A stretch of DNA of 64,000 nt, taken from NCBI GenBank assembly GCA_035582835.1, contig JAYKAV010000955.1, positions 869,696 through 933,695 of the forward strand, read 5' to 3'. This document shows, one piece after another, positions 25,859-38,686 of this stretch. The position numbers and the translations under genes were made by a program. The notes under the pieces are model-generated. The model had not been told where the DNA came from. It did not search any database and was given only the letters and a program-made list of their open reading frames with translations. The DNA comes from Phoebastria nigripes (Eukaryota; Chordata; Aves; Procellariiformes; Diomedeidae). Every line of letters starts with the position of its first letter. Position 1 is the first letter of the stretch.

Positions 25859-28800
25859 ATATTCAGTGCTGTATACTGCCACAGTGGACTAGGGTGTAAG
25901 GGTCAAAGTGGACTTCAACGCCAGCCAGCCACCACCACACCACCTGATGCACCTGATGCTACCTACCACTCCAGGCAATGCTTTCGAGGAGGCAAGGGGA
26001 GGAGGCTACAACCCTTTTAATCTTAGTTCTCATGTATGTCTATGGTCTGCTGCTTGGGTAAGGATGCCCTAAAATTAGAAACACTTAATAGTTCAGATTA
26101 TATTTTCAAGATTAAAATGAACAATGGGATAGCTACTTTAATTTAAAAGAAAAACAGCTGCCATAGGGATAGGCATTGCCTCTCTACACTGTAGTCTATA
26201 TTCTTACAGTAGAATACAGTGTATTGATGTATACCCTGAATAATACCACAGTCATCAAGGAAACTGCTGCCAATTGCAGCCGAACCTCTACAGTTCCTGG
26301 CCTCCATAAACACAGAGCCAACACCTCATGGAAGCCAAGTGGTCAGCACAGGCTCCTGGTGTCTTCTTAGGCGAGGCACAACTGTGCATCCAAGTCCAAA
26401 GAAGAAAGGAATGGAAACACTTCGGCCCCTGTGGCCCTGCCGCCTCTAGGCACCGCTCCTGACAGAGAAAGCTGAGAGTGCTTCTGACCTGTGCTTCTCA
26501 TGGGACCTTCAGCTGACAGCTCCCTTGCACCAAAAGCAACGCTGACTAAGCAAAAAGGAAATTAAGGAAAAAACATATATGAGTGTGAGGAACTGAACAG
26601 CTTGGAAAAGAGATGCTTCACTAAAGGCGTGACTGAAGTTTATAAAATGACAGCCACGGAGAAAGTGAACAGGGAGGGACAATTCACAATTTCTTGTAAC
26701 ACAGCTAGAGGCAGAAGAAAATCACTTTTTCCCCACAAAACGTGCTATACTAAGCAGGGGCAGGGAGCTGAGACATTTTACCCCAGTCGAGTCAGCATTT
26801 AAGTCTGACCAGCCTTGTAGGATCTTGTGTGCGTTGGCTCTCACGGAGAAATCATGGACACAAATCTTAATAAATAAAGTTAGTGGTTTTGTTTTTTTCA
26901 AGATAGCTGAGTATCAATTCTAGGAAGACTTCTCTGGAAGAGCAGAAACAAAACTTCACAAGACTAAAGGGCTTTCATTTGTTCAACAGAATTGTCTTTC
27001 TTCTATTATGTTAGTGACAGCCTAAGTAGATCATATTTTGCTTTCCTGAAGCTTTGAAATGTGTCTATCAAAATCCATTACCACAGCAGCAGCCATCCCT
27101 ACTAGAAGCCATTAGCCAGCAGGAAATAACAGAACTGTTCAGACAGAAGCAAGAAAAAAGAGCAAAAATTAGAAATGTGCTAAGACAAGAACAGGCTAAA
27201 AATATCAGTGAGCAAGTTTCCAGATATAACTGAAATACAGTCATAGGAAACACATCCAGCCCCCAACAAATGCTGATGCTTGCTCTACACGGGCAATGGT
27301 CACTAACTTGAAGCAAAATATTACACTATATATGAACAGAGTAAACTCTCAGAACTTGGTTGAAAAAGCTAAGAATACTTTTGAAGATCGTAGATCTACT
27401 TTTTCTGTGCTAATAGAGGAAGATCTGCTTCTCCCAGGCCAACAGTCCTAACTGTACAGACTGAAAAGGATTCACCATTTTTCATAAAGTCTTCGCTTTA
27501 AGTTTATTACAGGACTTATTTTGACCCACCAAGTTAGTCCTTTGGTAGTATTTAACTGTATCACAGAGCAGAGAGGGAAGCATTGTACTTTCTATTTGGA
27601 TGACAACAGTAGCTCACGGCAGAAGCAGATCAGCATCTTCAGGGTAACGGAGATCCAGCTGCTCTATTTGGAGTGTACTTGGCCAAGACACCCAGAAAAG
27701 TCACTGGAAAAGATGTAGTCCTAACCACCCGAAGTGAATCATTCCCACTGCTGACCATGAATGGTTCAAGCTGATAGGAGTTTTAACCACTTACTGTGAT
27801 CTCTACACTCCAAAATGCTGACTGCAGAAAAACGCAGTTACTGCATAGCAGTGCCTATGGGTGTATCTAACGCAGAGGCAAAGGGTTGTGATCCAGGCTA
27901 CAAAGCAGACAGAGGAACAAGACAGCTCAGCCTTGCTGTGATGCTGCATGTCTTTAATTGGTCATTCATTTGGCTGGACCTTACTAATTTGTAGGTCTTC
28001 AAAAATTAAGTGCTGTCAATTTTAAAAGGCCACAGAACATGTGATAATCTGCTTTATCAATAAAGATTTATAATGAACAGTAACAGCTAATATTTAGAGG
28101 CAATTCAAGCCTTCAGTGAATAACCTCAGGAATTTGCAATACAAACACAAAGTAATTTCTTCTGTTTCTAAATACATGTGCTTTTTTTTTCTGTTTGGGA
28201 TTTTTTTAGGTTTTTTTTTTTTATATTCTGTATGGCCACTTAGTGCACGTGACAGGGACCTGCTCTGTGTCAGGTTCCATAACCCAACGCAGTGATCACA
28301 TTTCACAGCCGAGGCTCAGAAACAGCTTAATTCCTACAGCGGCAGCTGGCGGGGAGAGTTTGTAGAAAGAAAATCTCATGCCCTGGGAACACATCAGGAC
28401 AAAAACATCCTGACCATTTCCATTAGGATGCCAGGACATTCTGTTTTCAGAACTGTCCCAGCCAGACAGGGATGTCTAGACACCTTATGTAGCTACCACA
28501 AACCTGAAGCTTCATCTGTACCCCAGTTGCTCGTGCTGCCAAGCTACTGCTGAAACTACAAAGGGAAGAGTGTATGTCCAATAGGCTACACTGCCCTTCT
28601 GCTACAGAAACATCTGCAAAAATTTCTCATTTATATGAGCAGAACAAAATTTTACCCAAAACGATGATGCAAAATGCTTCAGTCTGGATAATAAAAAGCA
28701 TTAACTCTTAGTAGCAAGAAATCCAGGGCCAACAGTCTGGGTAGGGTTACTTGAGTCTTCTGACACCTAAACTAAAAACAGACTTGGGCAGCTAATTCAG

Positions 28801-29249
28801 ATAATATGTCGAAGATACCTAATTTGAATGAATAAATTCAGTCACCTTCTTCACCTAATATCAAATGCATAAGTAGTTAATGTAAAAAAGCTTTCACTTT
28901 GAAAGAAAAGCAGAGACACTTTCTCCCTTTTTAACATACGGGAAACTCTTCTGGATGTCCTAGGAAATGGAAAGCCAAACTTGGAAAACCACTGTTTAAA
29001 AGGAAGGCATAATCAAGAACAAGTGCTACTAAGATTACATTGGAAAAATAGGAATTTCACAGCCAGTTAAGGAGGTTCACAGAACATGCAATTTAATGTA
29101 GCTCTACCTGAAATTTTACACCTAAAGGAGCAAGGAGCTAAGGTAGGTGAAGGACAGTGTTGGGAAAAGCAGTTACGCAGAACATGACTGAAGTTCAGAT
29201 CTTCAAAAAATACTTCGGAGTCTGATAACCACTGAACTTGAAATTGGGG

Positions 29250-29840
29250 AAAGGAAACTCTCAAGGACTTCTGAAGGATTAGAAATTAGTGATCAAAATT
29301 CATCACCAATTACTTTTGACTGCTAAGACAGCAGAGTTGATCCTGGCATCTATCAGGAGGGGAATATTGCAAGAGTGAAGAGACAATGTTAATATCATAC
29401 TATGGCATTCATGAGGCCATAATTAAAAGGCAGTGTCCCATCTTAGTGTCCAAATTTCAGAAAAGATATGGACAAATAAAAGGAAGAAGTCAAAAACAGC
29501 TATAGGAATGAGTCAAAGGTTGGGAAATATGCACAATGATAGTCTAATTTATTAAAAAATAAAATAATAATCAATTAGTTTCATAAATACTTCCCTGACA
29601 GACAGACTCCTAGCACTGGTTGCCTCTTTATCCAACAAAATGGCCTGACTCATTCCAATTATTAGAAACTGAAGTTACATAACCTCAGAATGGAAATAAG
29701 TTTATTATTTTTGCCAATTAAAGTCACAAACTTTTGGAACAGCCTGTCATCTTATGTGGTTGGTTATAGATCATTGGAAGAAATTCAACCAAGATCAAAT
29801 ACCTTTATAGAAACCTTGTTGAAATTGAATGAGTAATTAC
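29250..29840 (+). mobile_element. Ancient CR1/L3-like LINE, end of ORF2 and 3' UTR
   Basis: The plus strand follows the old CR1/L3 consensus for several hundred bases: TCTATCAGGAGGGGAATATT, a 'caatgttaatatcatactatg' block near 29385-29405, a 'gaggccataattaaaaggcagtgtcc' block, CAGAAAAGATATGGACAA, AGCTATAGGAATGAGTCAAAGG, TCAGAATGGAAATAAGTTTA and CTTTTGGAACAGCCTGTC. In intact elements this encodes the ORF2 C-terminus. Here frameshifts and stops are frequent. The 5' limit is uncertain and could reach about 28930. Confidence 0.7.
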
Positions 29841-30764
29841 AAACATGCTGTAGAGACAAATGAAATTGTTTAGCCGGAATTATACAAAGACAGTGGTTCC
29901 TCCCACCCCTAGTTGACAAAGCTATTTTAAAAGTTTCAGATTTCAGTGCATCAGGGCAACTCCATTGATTTCAGATAATTTATCCAAGACTCACTTCAAT
30001 ACAGCTGACATTAAGCACTGGCACAGTCACTCTGAGTAACGCACCAAAGATTACAACATCCAGTTCAAACTGAAGTAAATATATTTGGAAAGTTTTAAGG
30101 AAAACTGATACCTAGGCATGCTATATTGTTGAATATTGCCTCCAAAGGGTGTTAATTAAAACCATTTGGTATTATGCCATCTGCTATTTTCAGTAGCGCG
30201 TTTTAAGTGCTGCAAGATGTAACAGACATACCAGCGATAGGCCAACCAAGAAAATAATCATGGTTGGTTCAAGCAAGTAACCCGCTTAGGGAAGCATCCT
30301 ACGTAAATACTGAAGCATCACAGATCTGCAAGCACAGTTCACTTCAAATTTCCAATTCTTTTTCATATCAGTTACAGATATACAAACACACTATTTACAC
30401 GTATTTCACATTTCAAATTCTCAACAGCAACAAAAAACTGAGTAAAAATATCAATGCATACAAAATTTACGAAAATCACTTCCTATTTCACTAAAGGCTA
30501 CATTCAGTTCACAGTTTGGGCAAAGACACCAACCAATTTTTTTTTTTTTCCCCAAAAGTTTTGATCCACTCAGAAGTCTAAACATGTTAAAAGAACAAAG
30601 GTCAACATTCCAGTCACCTGAAGGACTAAAAGAGAACATAATCTTTGAATATAATACCAGGAAAGATAACAAATAGTGAAGTAGGGTGATGATATAATCT
30701 CTGAATTCAGCAATGGTGAAGCATATTCTGGGATGTGTGCCCATTCCTGGTGTATACATTTTGT

Positions 30765-31360
30765 GAAAGATCAGTGATACACTGGAGTAAATTCAGAAAA
30801 AGATCCATAAAAATTAGCTGAACACCAGAAAATGGGCTTTACAGGAAGACTTCTTCATGATGAAAAAGACTGAGTTGTTCAGATTGAAACACATTTTCAC
30901 AAAGAAGGCAAATTTTATTTGATTACCAACCAAGTATCTATAGTGGAAGAAGTTAATAGTAAAGGAGATCTTTAGATACGCAGTGTGATGAGGCTGATAT
31001 TTACATGTTATCTCTGAATCTGCTTATAACATTTATGATGAAAAACAAACTGAAGCTACACAAACGCAAATATGGAATAAGAGACTTATTTTCACCGGAA
31101 AACCTATCATGCCACCAAACAGATTATTTACCATTTGAAATGTAAAAACAAGAGGGGATCTCCCTCTTCAAGTCATCGCCTTGTGGTCTACCAATTTCAT
31201 GCAGGAATTCATAGTTAACTCTAGGTAACCTGTGCTGCACAAGGGCTTGGTCTTTTGATTTCTTTTCTCAGGAAATTACTGCACAGAATTGTTTCTCAAA
31301 AGATGTAACAAAGAAAGCCTGGGGTACTCTTTGAGTAATAACATAAGACTAGAAGGCTTC
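30765..31360 (+). mobile_element. Ancient CR1/L3-like LINE, second decayed copy
   Basis: The copy begins near GATCAGTGATACACTGGAGT, followed by a 'gaaaatgggctttacaggaagac' block, TTGTTCAGATTGAAACACAT, and a segment near 31045-31080 resembling the 'gaagctagacaaattcaaattgg' part of the consensus. It ends around ATAAGACTAGAAGGCTTCTT. It covers the same part of the element as 29250-29840, so it is a separate insertion in the same orientation and not a continuation. Divergence is high. Confidence 0.55.
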
Positions 31361-34300
31361 TTGTTCTGCCCCTATGCCTGCTACCACTGCATGATTTTTA
31401 ACTCTATCAGTTAGTAATTCAGCTGGTGCCTTTGATTTTTGTTTTCTTCACCTTGAAATACTTACGATCTTGGCATTCTGCAAAGGTAGAAGACTGTGAA
31501 AGAGCAGCTGCAGTCTATTACAATGATAATACAGTGAACACAACCATGAAGAATTTCCTGAAAACAAGAGAAAAATGATCTGAAATAAAAATAACAGCAG
31601 ACTGATGGAATATGGCTGTTCCTTCTGTAAAAATGGATAACAGAATTCCTTAGCTTTTTTTGAGTTAAAAACATGACTCTGCTTTTAATGTTTACAGTAG
31701 GTAGGGCTAGTTGGGACTAGGGTGACAGCGAGCATCATTTCTCCTAAGAAAAAAGGAATTATTCAGCATCACTATTCATTAAAAAAAAAAGGAAAGAAAT
31801 AAATTATTTTAGATGCCAAAAAGATGCATAAAACTATGTATTTTTCTTGCTCTTATGAAGCCTTAATGAAAAACGCGTCTTTATCCAATGGCAAGCCAAC
31901 TGATCTTAATCAGAACAAGCTGTGGATGCAGAGGGTGATGGCTCATATTTGTGTTAATCACCCTGTAAACATTCCTCTTTCCCTTTTAAGCAAGGAATCC
32001 CTTGGAATCAGTTAATACCAGACCTTGCAAAAAGGACTATCCAGANTGAAATGTTTCTATATTGTAAGAAACCTGGAGACTGCTAAAATGGAGACTGAAG
32101 GTGGAAGGACAAAAGAAAAAAATGCTTGAAAATAGCTTTTAATAATTTCTGATTAAATAAAAATGGATGTTTTAAAATATACTGTATAGTGGGTGACAAA
32201 GAAATGAGGATTCCTAGATTCTGTGACTCTTACATTAAATAACACTTTTTTTCTAACATCACCTCACTATAGCCAGTAGAGCTGCCTGTGAATTGAGGTG
32301 TAACTGAAGTAGAGAAGGGTAATAAGCATCTTTCTCAGAGAATGCAATGGGAATGGTCCTGTATTTCATTAAATTTATATTCATCATGCCTCTAACAACA
32401 GAGCTGTGATACAATTTGCACATCATTTCATCTTTCTACTGACATAAAAAGATTTCCCTATTTCTACTAAGCACTGGTAGGGACCTATACAGCGGTCCAC
32501 ATCAACAAGAAAATTCCAGTATTTCTTTCTGGTCTATTAAAACTAATAATCAGTTCTACTGCTGTGACAATGCTGACAAGTCAAAAAATGTGAATTTTAC
32601 TCAGTAGGGAAATTATTTTTGCAAGAGAACTGAGACTGAAGAGATTCTCAGTAGATAACAAATGAGATCCACAGGGCTCAACCCATCTGTTTGATTTCCC
32701 CAAACCTCTGTTGTTGTCCCTCCCCACCATGAAACAAACGCCAAACATGCTGTTTGCTTTGCCTGGGGAGTCTCACCAAGCTCAATAGATGATACATAAG
32801 CACTCGGCATTCTTTGTGTGCCTTTATCAGTCTTCAGATAAAAATGGCTTGCTTTGTGTCTGTCAGACCAGAGAGGTTTCTAGTGTTCAATTACTTGGTC
32901 AAATGCTGGCACATCCTTTCAATTACCACAGGCAAGATTATGCCATCCATCATGGCATTTTCCTCAGCTTTTTTTCTCCTCATATAGTTCATACTTTTTT
33001 GACATTACTTATGAGGTATGACGTCCCATAAGTATTTATGCAACACTTGGGAAATCATGTCTTCAGCATGAAGAGGAAACAACTCAGCTACCTGTACTTA
33101 ACCCGGCAACATACAGACACGTGTAAATTGGTGTAATCTGTCCCAAACTCTGTGTTACCTATCTTCCTTCGCTACTGCTCCTACCTGGGCTAGATAGATG
33201 AAAGTTGTCTTATGGACCAACTTTTGTCACTTTTATCCTTATTTAAGTGTGAAAATACCTTTGCCAGAAAAGAGTGACACAAGATGGACCTATCAAACAA
33301 TCCTTTTCAGTATTACAAGTCTCCTCCTGGAGGCGTGTAAAAAAATTCACTACAAAGATGGGTAGCCCACACATCCAGAGAGAGTGGTCTTGTACCCTTT
33401 TCTGATGGAAGACAAGTTTTACAATGCACTGACCTCATTTCTTCAGTCACTTCCAAGCCAGACATCATATCACAAATGCACTTAAGCTTGTGCTGAAAAT
33501 TAAGGTGGCATTTCAGTACCATTGAGGTTTAAGTCCTCCTATCCTGTTCCTGACGTTTTCCTGATCTAAGACCTTGAACCAGTATGCGAACAGATTTAAG
33601 GTCAGAGTCTTCATTTGAGGGCGAAAGACTTCAGACAGCCAACCTTATTGTTGGCTCCTTTACTGCTGGTTCTCTTATTGTTGTTTGCAGTGTTATACAG
33701 AAACAAGGCTCTCAAGCCTTTCTTCCTAGCATTGTGGCTTTTTTTTTTAAATAAGGTCATTAAGGTCTAACGACCCTATAGCCACTAAAGACAACACAGG
33801 TATTGTCATTAAATTCCCGAGAAATGTAATTCCTCAATTTTTCTCTACGTTCTTAGGAAAAAAACCTTTAGAGTGCTCAGCACCTATCAGTCACAAGAGA
33901 ATTGAACTTTCAAAGTCTCCAAGAGCTGAGTTCTGCTTCCAAAAACAGCTTGTGTATTTACAGTCATGCTTTTTGACCTACTTTTCTTATTTTCCAGTGG
34001 GAATACACAACCTAAAAAAATTGGAATTTAATTATAGTAGTGGTTCATAAATAAAAATTCCATACAGTCAACCATACAGGGTAAGCCCTGGAAGTCTTTT
34101 CACAGAATACATGTGCATACTAGTTTGCTTACCTTTCATTATTGGCATTGCTACCTACTAATTAATTGACAAATATTGTAGTCAAAGTGCATACAAATAC
34201 TTGGGAAAAGCAAGGTCAAAACAACATTTAAACCTGAAACATTAAAACACTGAACTGGAAATCGTTTAGATACATACTTGCATTTAACACTCAGTGTGAG

Positions 34301-35306
34301 ACACAATACTGAATTGTTCAAACTATTTGTAAGTTTGGTCCTGCTACAGAGCTGGATGGGAAGAAAGATGGCACTTTCTTACCCCGGAAATTTTTTCCCC
34401 TAATTTTAGCAGTAACACACGTACACAACTTCGGAGAAAGGTGCTCCTCAAGTACCTTAAAGACCAAGTAACTTAGTTTCAAATGGATAAACGAATTCAT
34501 TTTTATTTCTGAAGTCAGTCATTGGTATCTATATGATACACTAGTATGATCGGACAAACATGAACCTGATTTTGTCTCATACAAAGAAGCAAAAGCACAT
34601 ATTAATTTTGAGATTTCAAGTTGAGTTTGTATGGGTGGAAGTTAAAGTGAAAACATCTGTAAAAAATTGTGAATACAGAAATTAGGTAGTAGCCACAAAT
34701 ATAAAACAGAAAGGAAGGGGAGGAATAATAATTAAAAAAACCTCTAAGTCATGTTTTGGGACTTTTGGGGGAACAAAACACCTTACACGTGACAGTTGCT
34801 AGAGCAACACCTCAGGTTGAAATTGCTCAGAAACACAAGGCTCAGTGGTGATTTGACAGCCTAACTCAGAAGCGGTTCCTTGGAGTCTATGCAATCACAT
34901 TCAAGTAAACCCTGTGTAAGCAAGAGGAAAAAGTAACCCTTTATTAACCTGTCAGTATTAATCTTCAATAACCTTCAAGTATTCTGTTTCCTCCTGCCAG
35001 GGTAAGAGTGAGATGTGAAACATGCAGCAAGATATGCTCCCTACCACACAATATTTCAGTTGGGCTCTTTCTTAAAATACCTAGTTCTCAAATCAGAAGT
35101 TTTTCTCATCTCATCCAGGCTCACAATTATATAAAAGCAAACTCAGTTACCAACTGTAGCAGCAAAACAATTCTCAAAAATTATGTCCACTGCTGGAGTT
35201 TCCAATTTTAAAACTAGGTCCAGCCTTTTCACTTTGGGTAAACTGGACACCCTGACCCTGATCTGGCTTCTTACAGGCCAGCACCAGCAAGAACATTGTA
35301 AAAAAT

Positions 35307-35330
35307 AAAAAAAAAAAAAAAAAAAAAAAA
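35307..35330 (+). repeat. Poly(A) tract of 24
   Basis: Twenty-four consecutive A, directly preceded by AAAAAATAAA, so an AATAAA motif abuts the tract. This could be the end of a retroposed transcript, but no coding remnant is recognised upstream and no target duplication is evident. Confidence 0.85.
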
Positions 35331-38125
35331 GGAGCTACTTAGTGCAGGTTTTTAGCTTCTTCATTAAATGGAAGGAAATAGATCATATACAAAATGCATG
35401 AACTGGGAGCGACAGAGATGAATAATGTATCCGTTACTTGTTTGCATAATGGAGTTATTTGATCTACTTTCACTTCTCAGGCAGAGCAAAAGCAAGAAAT
35501 AATGGTTTTCCCAAGAAAGTCCTCAGCAACTCATGTCCTCCTAAAGGCCACAGGATGCTACAGAATACTAATAAACTTCCAGCGGTTGTGGGGACACCTG
35601 TAAAATAGCATAGCAGATTTTGCCACTTGCATTGGGAAAATACCAACCACTGGGCATCTGCCTGATTTAATGAGAGAAGCTCAAGCACTCATGCAGAAGG
35701 TGGCAGACAAATACCCATTTGTGCTCAGATGGCAAGAAGAGAGAATTTGCTCAGGGGAGTGAAGAACAAAGGTATTTCAGAGAGGTTATTTTAATGGATT
35801 TAGGGTCCTTTTACCCATAAACAACCCATACTTTTGTGAACTTTTAATACAGTAGTTTCTCCCCAAATCAGCATTTTAGAAAGCTTTGGAAACTTCTAAA
35901 TGCTTTCAAAAGCCTTAATCGTTACTTTCGGAATTCAAAGGCCATCTGATAATGTTCAGTCATTTGTAGGGCAAAGTTCTACAGTGAGAAGTTCAGTCCT
36001 AAACTGAAGTCAACAGCAGCACTGTCCAATGAGGAGCAAAACTCAACATCTCTAAGACCTACACCAGACCAGCTTCTGTTGACTTTACATGTAGTAGCCA
36101 TACTTGTGCAGGTACATATGGCACTGCCAACTCCTATGGTCTCAGTGCAACTTTTACACAATTGCAGTGGTTTTAAAGCTACAGGTCTTGGAGCTCCTGC
36201 AATTAGATCTCTCCAAACACTTTTTCACTCCAGCGTCCGAACCAAAAGTATTTTGCTTGGATTGGCTTGAAATCTTCTTTGGGCTGTGGAGGGCTAACGG
36301 AGGATGGGGAACACTGATTTTCTTGTTGAAAAAAAAAGACACACCTCCTCTGTGGCTCTTCTGCAGTAATATTCTGCTAGGATGTTCTGCAGAGGGGAAG
36401 GGATTTTCAGCTTCTCAACTAAAGTTACTCCACTTTCATATAAAGTAACAGTATTTATGCAGAAATCTGTCAGGAATACAAAGGCACTTCTGAATACAGA
36501 AAGACCCTTTTTGGTAAGAGGAAATTGCAACCATTTTTTCTACCCACGCTCACTTAGTTCAATATCACTTTCTTTCTGGAACTCCCTATGCGATACTTGT
36601 TGTGGGAACTATTCCCTGCCCCCCCCCTTTATTTTTTTTTTTAGATTACTGTTAAAATCAATGCACAGAAATAAAAAATAGTTTTCAATGTTTTCCAATT
36701 CAAGGTGCTCTTAAGACAAAATATCTCGTATTCCGAGTAATAACACCAGGTTTACACACTAAGAATAGTTTTTTGCATTCTTTTAGACTTACACAGTTAA
36801 TTCCTTGCTCCTAGCATCTTCAGCCACAAACCCCGAGATTTATAAATGACTTCCTAGTATGAACTTTTACAGCCAAATGTCAGTGAGAAAGGAGTAAAAC
36901 AAGACATAACTCTTCAACCACAGCAGAATTTTTTTGTCCTCATTTCATCCCAAAATGTAAGTTAACAGTTGCCAAATTTCTGTGGTCCTTCAAATCGTGC
37001 TTAAAGTCAGTACCAGATCCCTCAGAAGGTTTGGTCCCACAGCTGAAGAGGACTGCCTGGCCTGCCCAAACTGTTACTATGGCTCTCATGTAGGAATTTA
37101 GGGTGCGGGCAGATACGGTGTACTTGAAAACCCTGAGATCACCCGTGGACAAACTAACTTTATAGGTGCTCATTATCATCTCTATGGGAACAGCTTCTTG
37201 CTCTGCTTTTTCTGAAAATTTCTTAGCAATCCTTGTCTCCTGTAATGGCAGAACTATACTCCTACTGGGTAAAAAATGTCTTATTACAGAACAGCTTTGG
37301 CATTACTTTCGTTCTGGATAATCAAAAATTAACATTAAAACCAGGGATTTTCTAATTAAAAACCTGCCTGATAGAAATTTATATACAAGAGAAGTCTAAA
37401 TTTAGAGTCTAAAATATAAGTTAGTTCTAACTTACATTATAACAGCTTCCTACATAGTGCTCTACTGAATAAAAATGGTTCACTTACCTTAATGAAAACG
37501 ATTAAATTAATAGAACTGCATTTTTCTCAGTGTTTACATATTTGAAATTTAATAAAACGGCTTTTTCCCCATCTGATTTGTTTAGTTAATATCCTCACTA
37601 TGCTCTCTCAAATAATTACATCCTCAAGTGAGAGGCTCCTGTTATTTATCTTCCATCTACTTTTTTTTAGCTAAAAAGCCTGCTGATCTCTTTTCCTCCT
37701 TACTTCTCAAACCTGAAAGCACCTTTTATTTTATCAATAGAATATTGTTGTATTTTTTAAGTTCTAGGAGGAAAAAAAATAACTAAGAAAGGCTCTTCTC
37801 ATTGTGACCTAGAAGATGCTGAGCTGTGTTTTACAAAGCAATAGCACATAGCAAGGTGCACTGGCAATACGGCAATAGCACGTGGCTCCTCTGTCAGAAT
37901 TCGCTTGGGTGTATTGACAACCTGGGCATTAACACTTTAATCACTTCAAATGTGACTGTATACAGCCGAATACAACCCCACTTTTAAATTACTGTCCTTA
38001 TAAACAACTAACTTAATGGCATGACTTTCACGGACAAAGGTTGACAAAGTAGTTCAACAAATGTTAGCTTTAGTCTTATAAATATTTTCAGTGCAAGTCA
38101 TAAGAAAGAGCAGTTTGTTTCCAAG

Positions 38126-38161
38126 CTTCCTATCCAGCATCCCTGACTTCCTATCCAGCAT
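38126..38161 (+). repeat. 15-bp direct duplication, 21-bp period
   Basis: CTTCCTATCCAGCAT occurs at 38126-38140 and again at 38147-38161, a short local tandem duplication. Confidence 0.9.
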
Positions 38162-38440
38162 GAGGAAAGGGATCATCCAAAATTGCCCAGCCAGGTCTAA
38201 GTCCATCCCAGTATTGTTAATTACTGCCCTAAAAACTTGCTTTGCTATTGATAACCTGATTCATTACAAAACATTAAAAAAATACCTGGAAAGAAATAAA
38301 ACAGGAAAACCATGGGCCTTTCCCACTAAGTGGCATGTTCTCCCTTTCATCCTATCCCTTTTCCTTGGCTTGAATACAGTCTACTTGATTGCAAATTCTT
38401 CAAGTCTGATCTCCATTTGCTTTTAGGAACATTTACTTAC

Positions 38441-38686
38441 ATGACAATAAACATGTCTCTGTATTCCTTATATCTGTGATGTAGAACCCATCACACATTT
38501 TCCCAGTACAAGTGGGCTTTTTTGGGGAAAAGTTCTTAACATTTGTCTCCGTAAGAACTAGAGCAACTCTGGCACATGGCATCACATTACAGAACACATC
38601 CTCACCCTCATCCCTCCTGAAGAAGCTATACCAGGGGCCCTTCCTGTGAAGATCAGATTGTGCCTCAACATGCAGGACCATCAGAT
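38441..38686 (-). other. Candidate splice-bounded open frame, cysteine-rich
   Basis: On the minus strand a branch-point-like TTAACTGAC and TTTCAG acceptor (38687-38692) are followed by 246 nt without a stop, ending at CAT/GTAAGT (donor at 38435-38440). The peptide is cysteine-rich (VFCNVMPCARV; PTCTGKMCDGFY; TCLLSC) and I do not recognise it. Entry phase 1 does not match the phase-0 end of the GPR158 exon, so direct splicing would break that frame. It may be chance: frames of this length are expected in 64 kb. Confidence 0.15.

Noticed and set aside
36565..36605. Short match to old CR1/L3 sequence
   Set aside because: Only about 40 bases resemble the consensus, with no colinear neighbours.
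36940..37179. 79-codon minus-strand frame that looks protein-like
   Set aside because: No supporting splice-site pair was found, no family was recognised, and the length is within chance.
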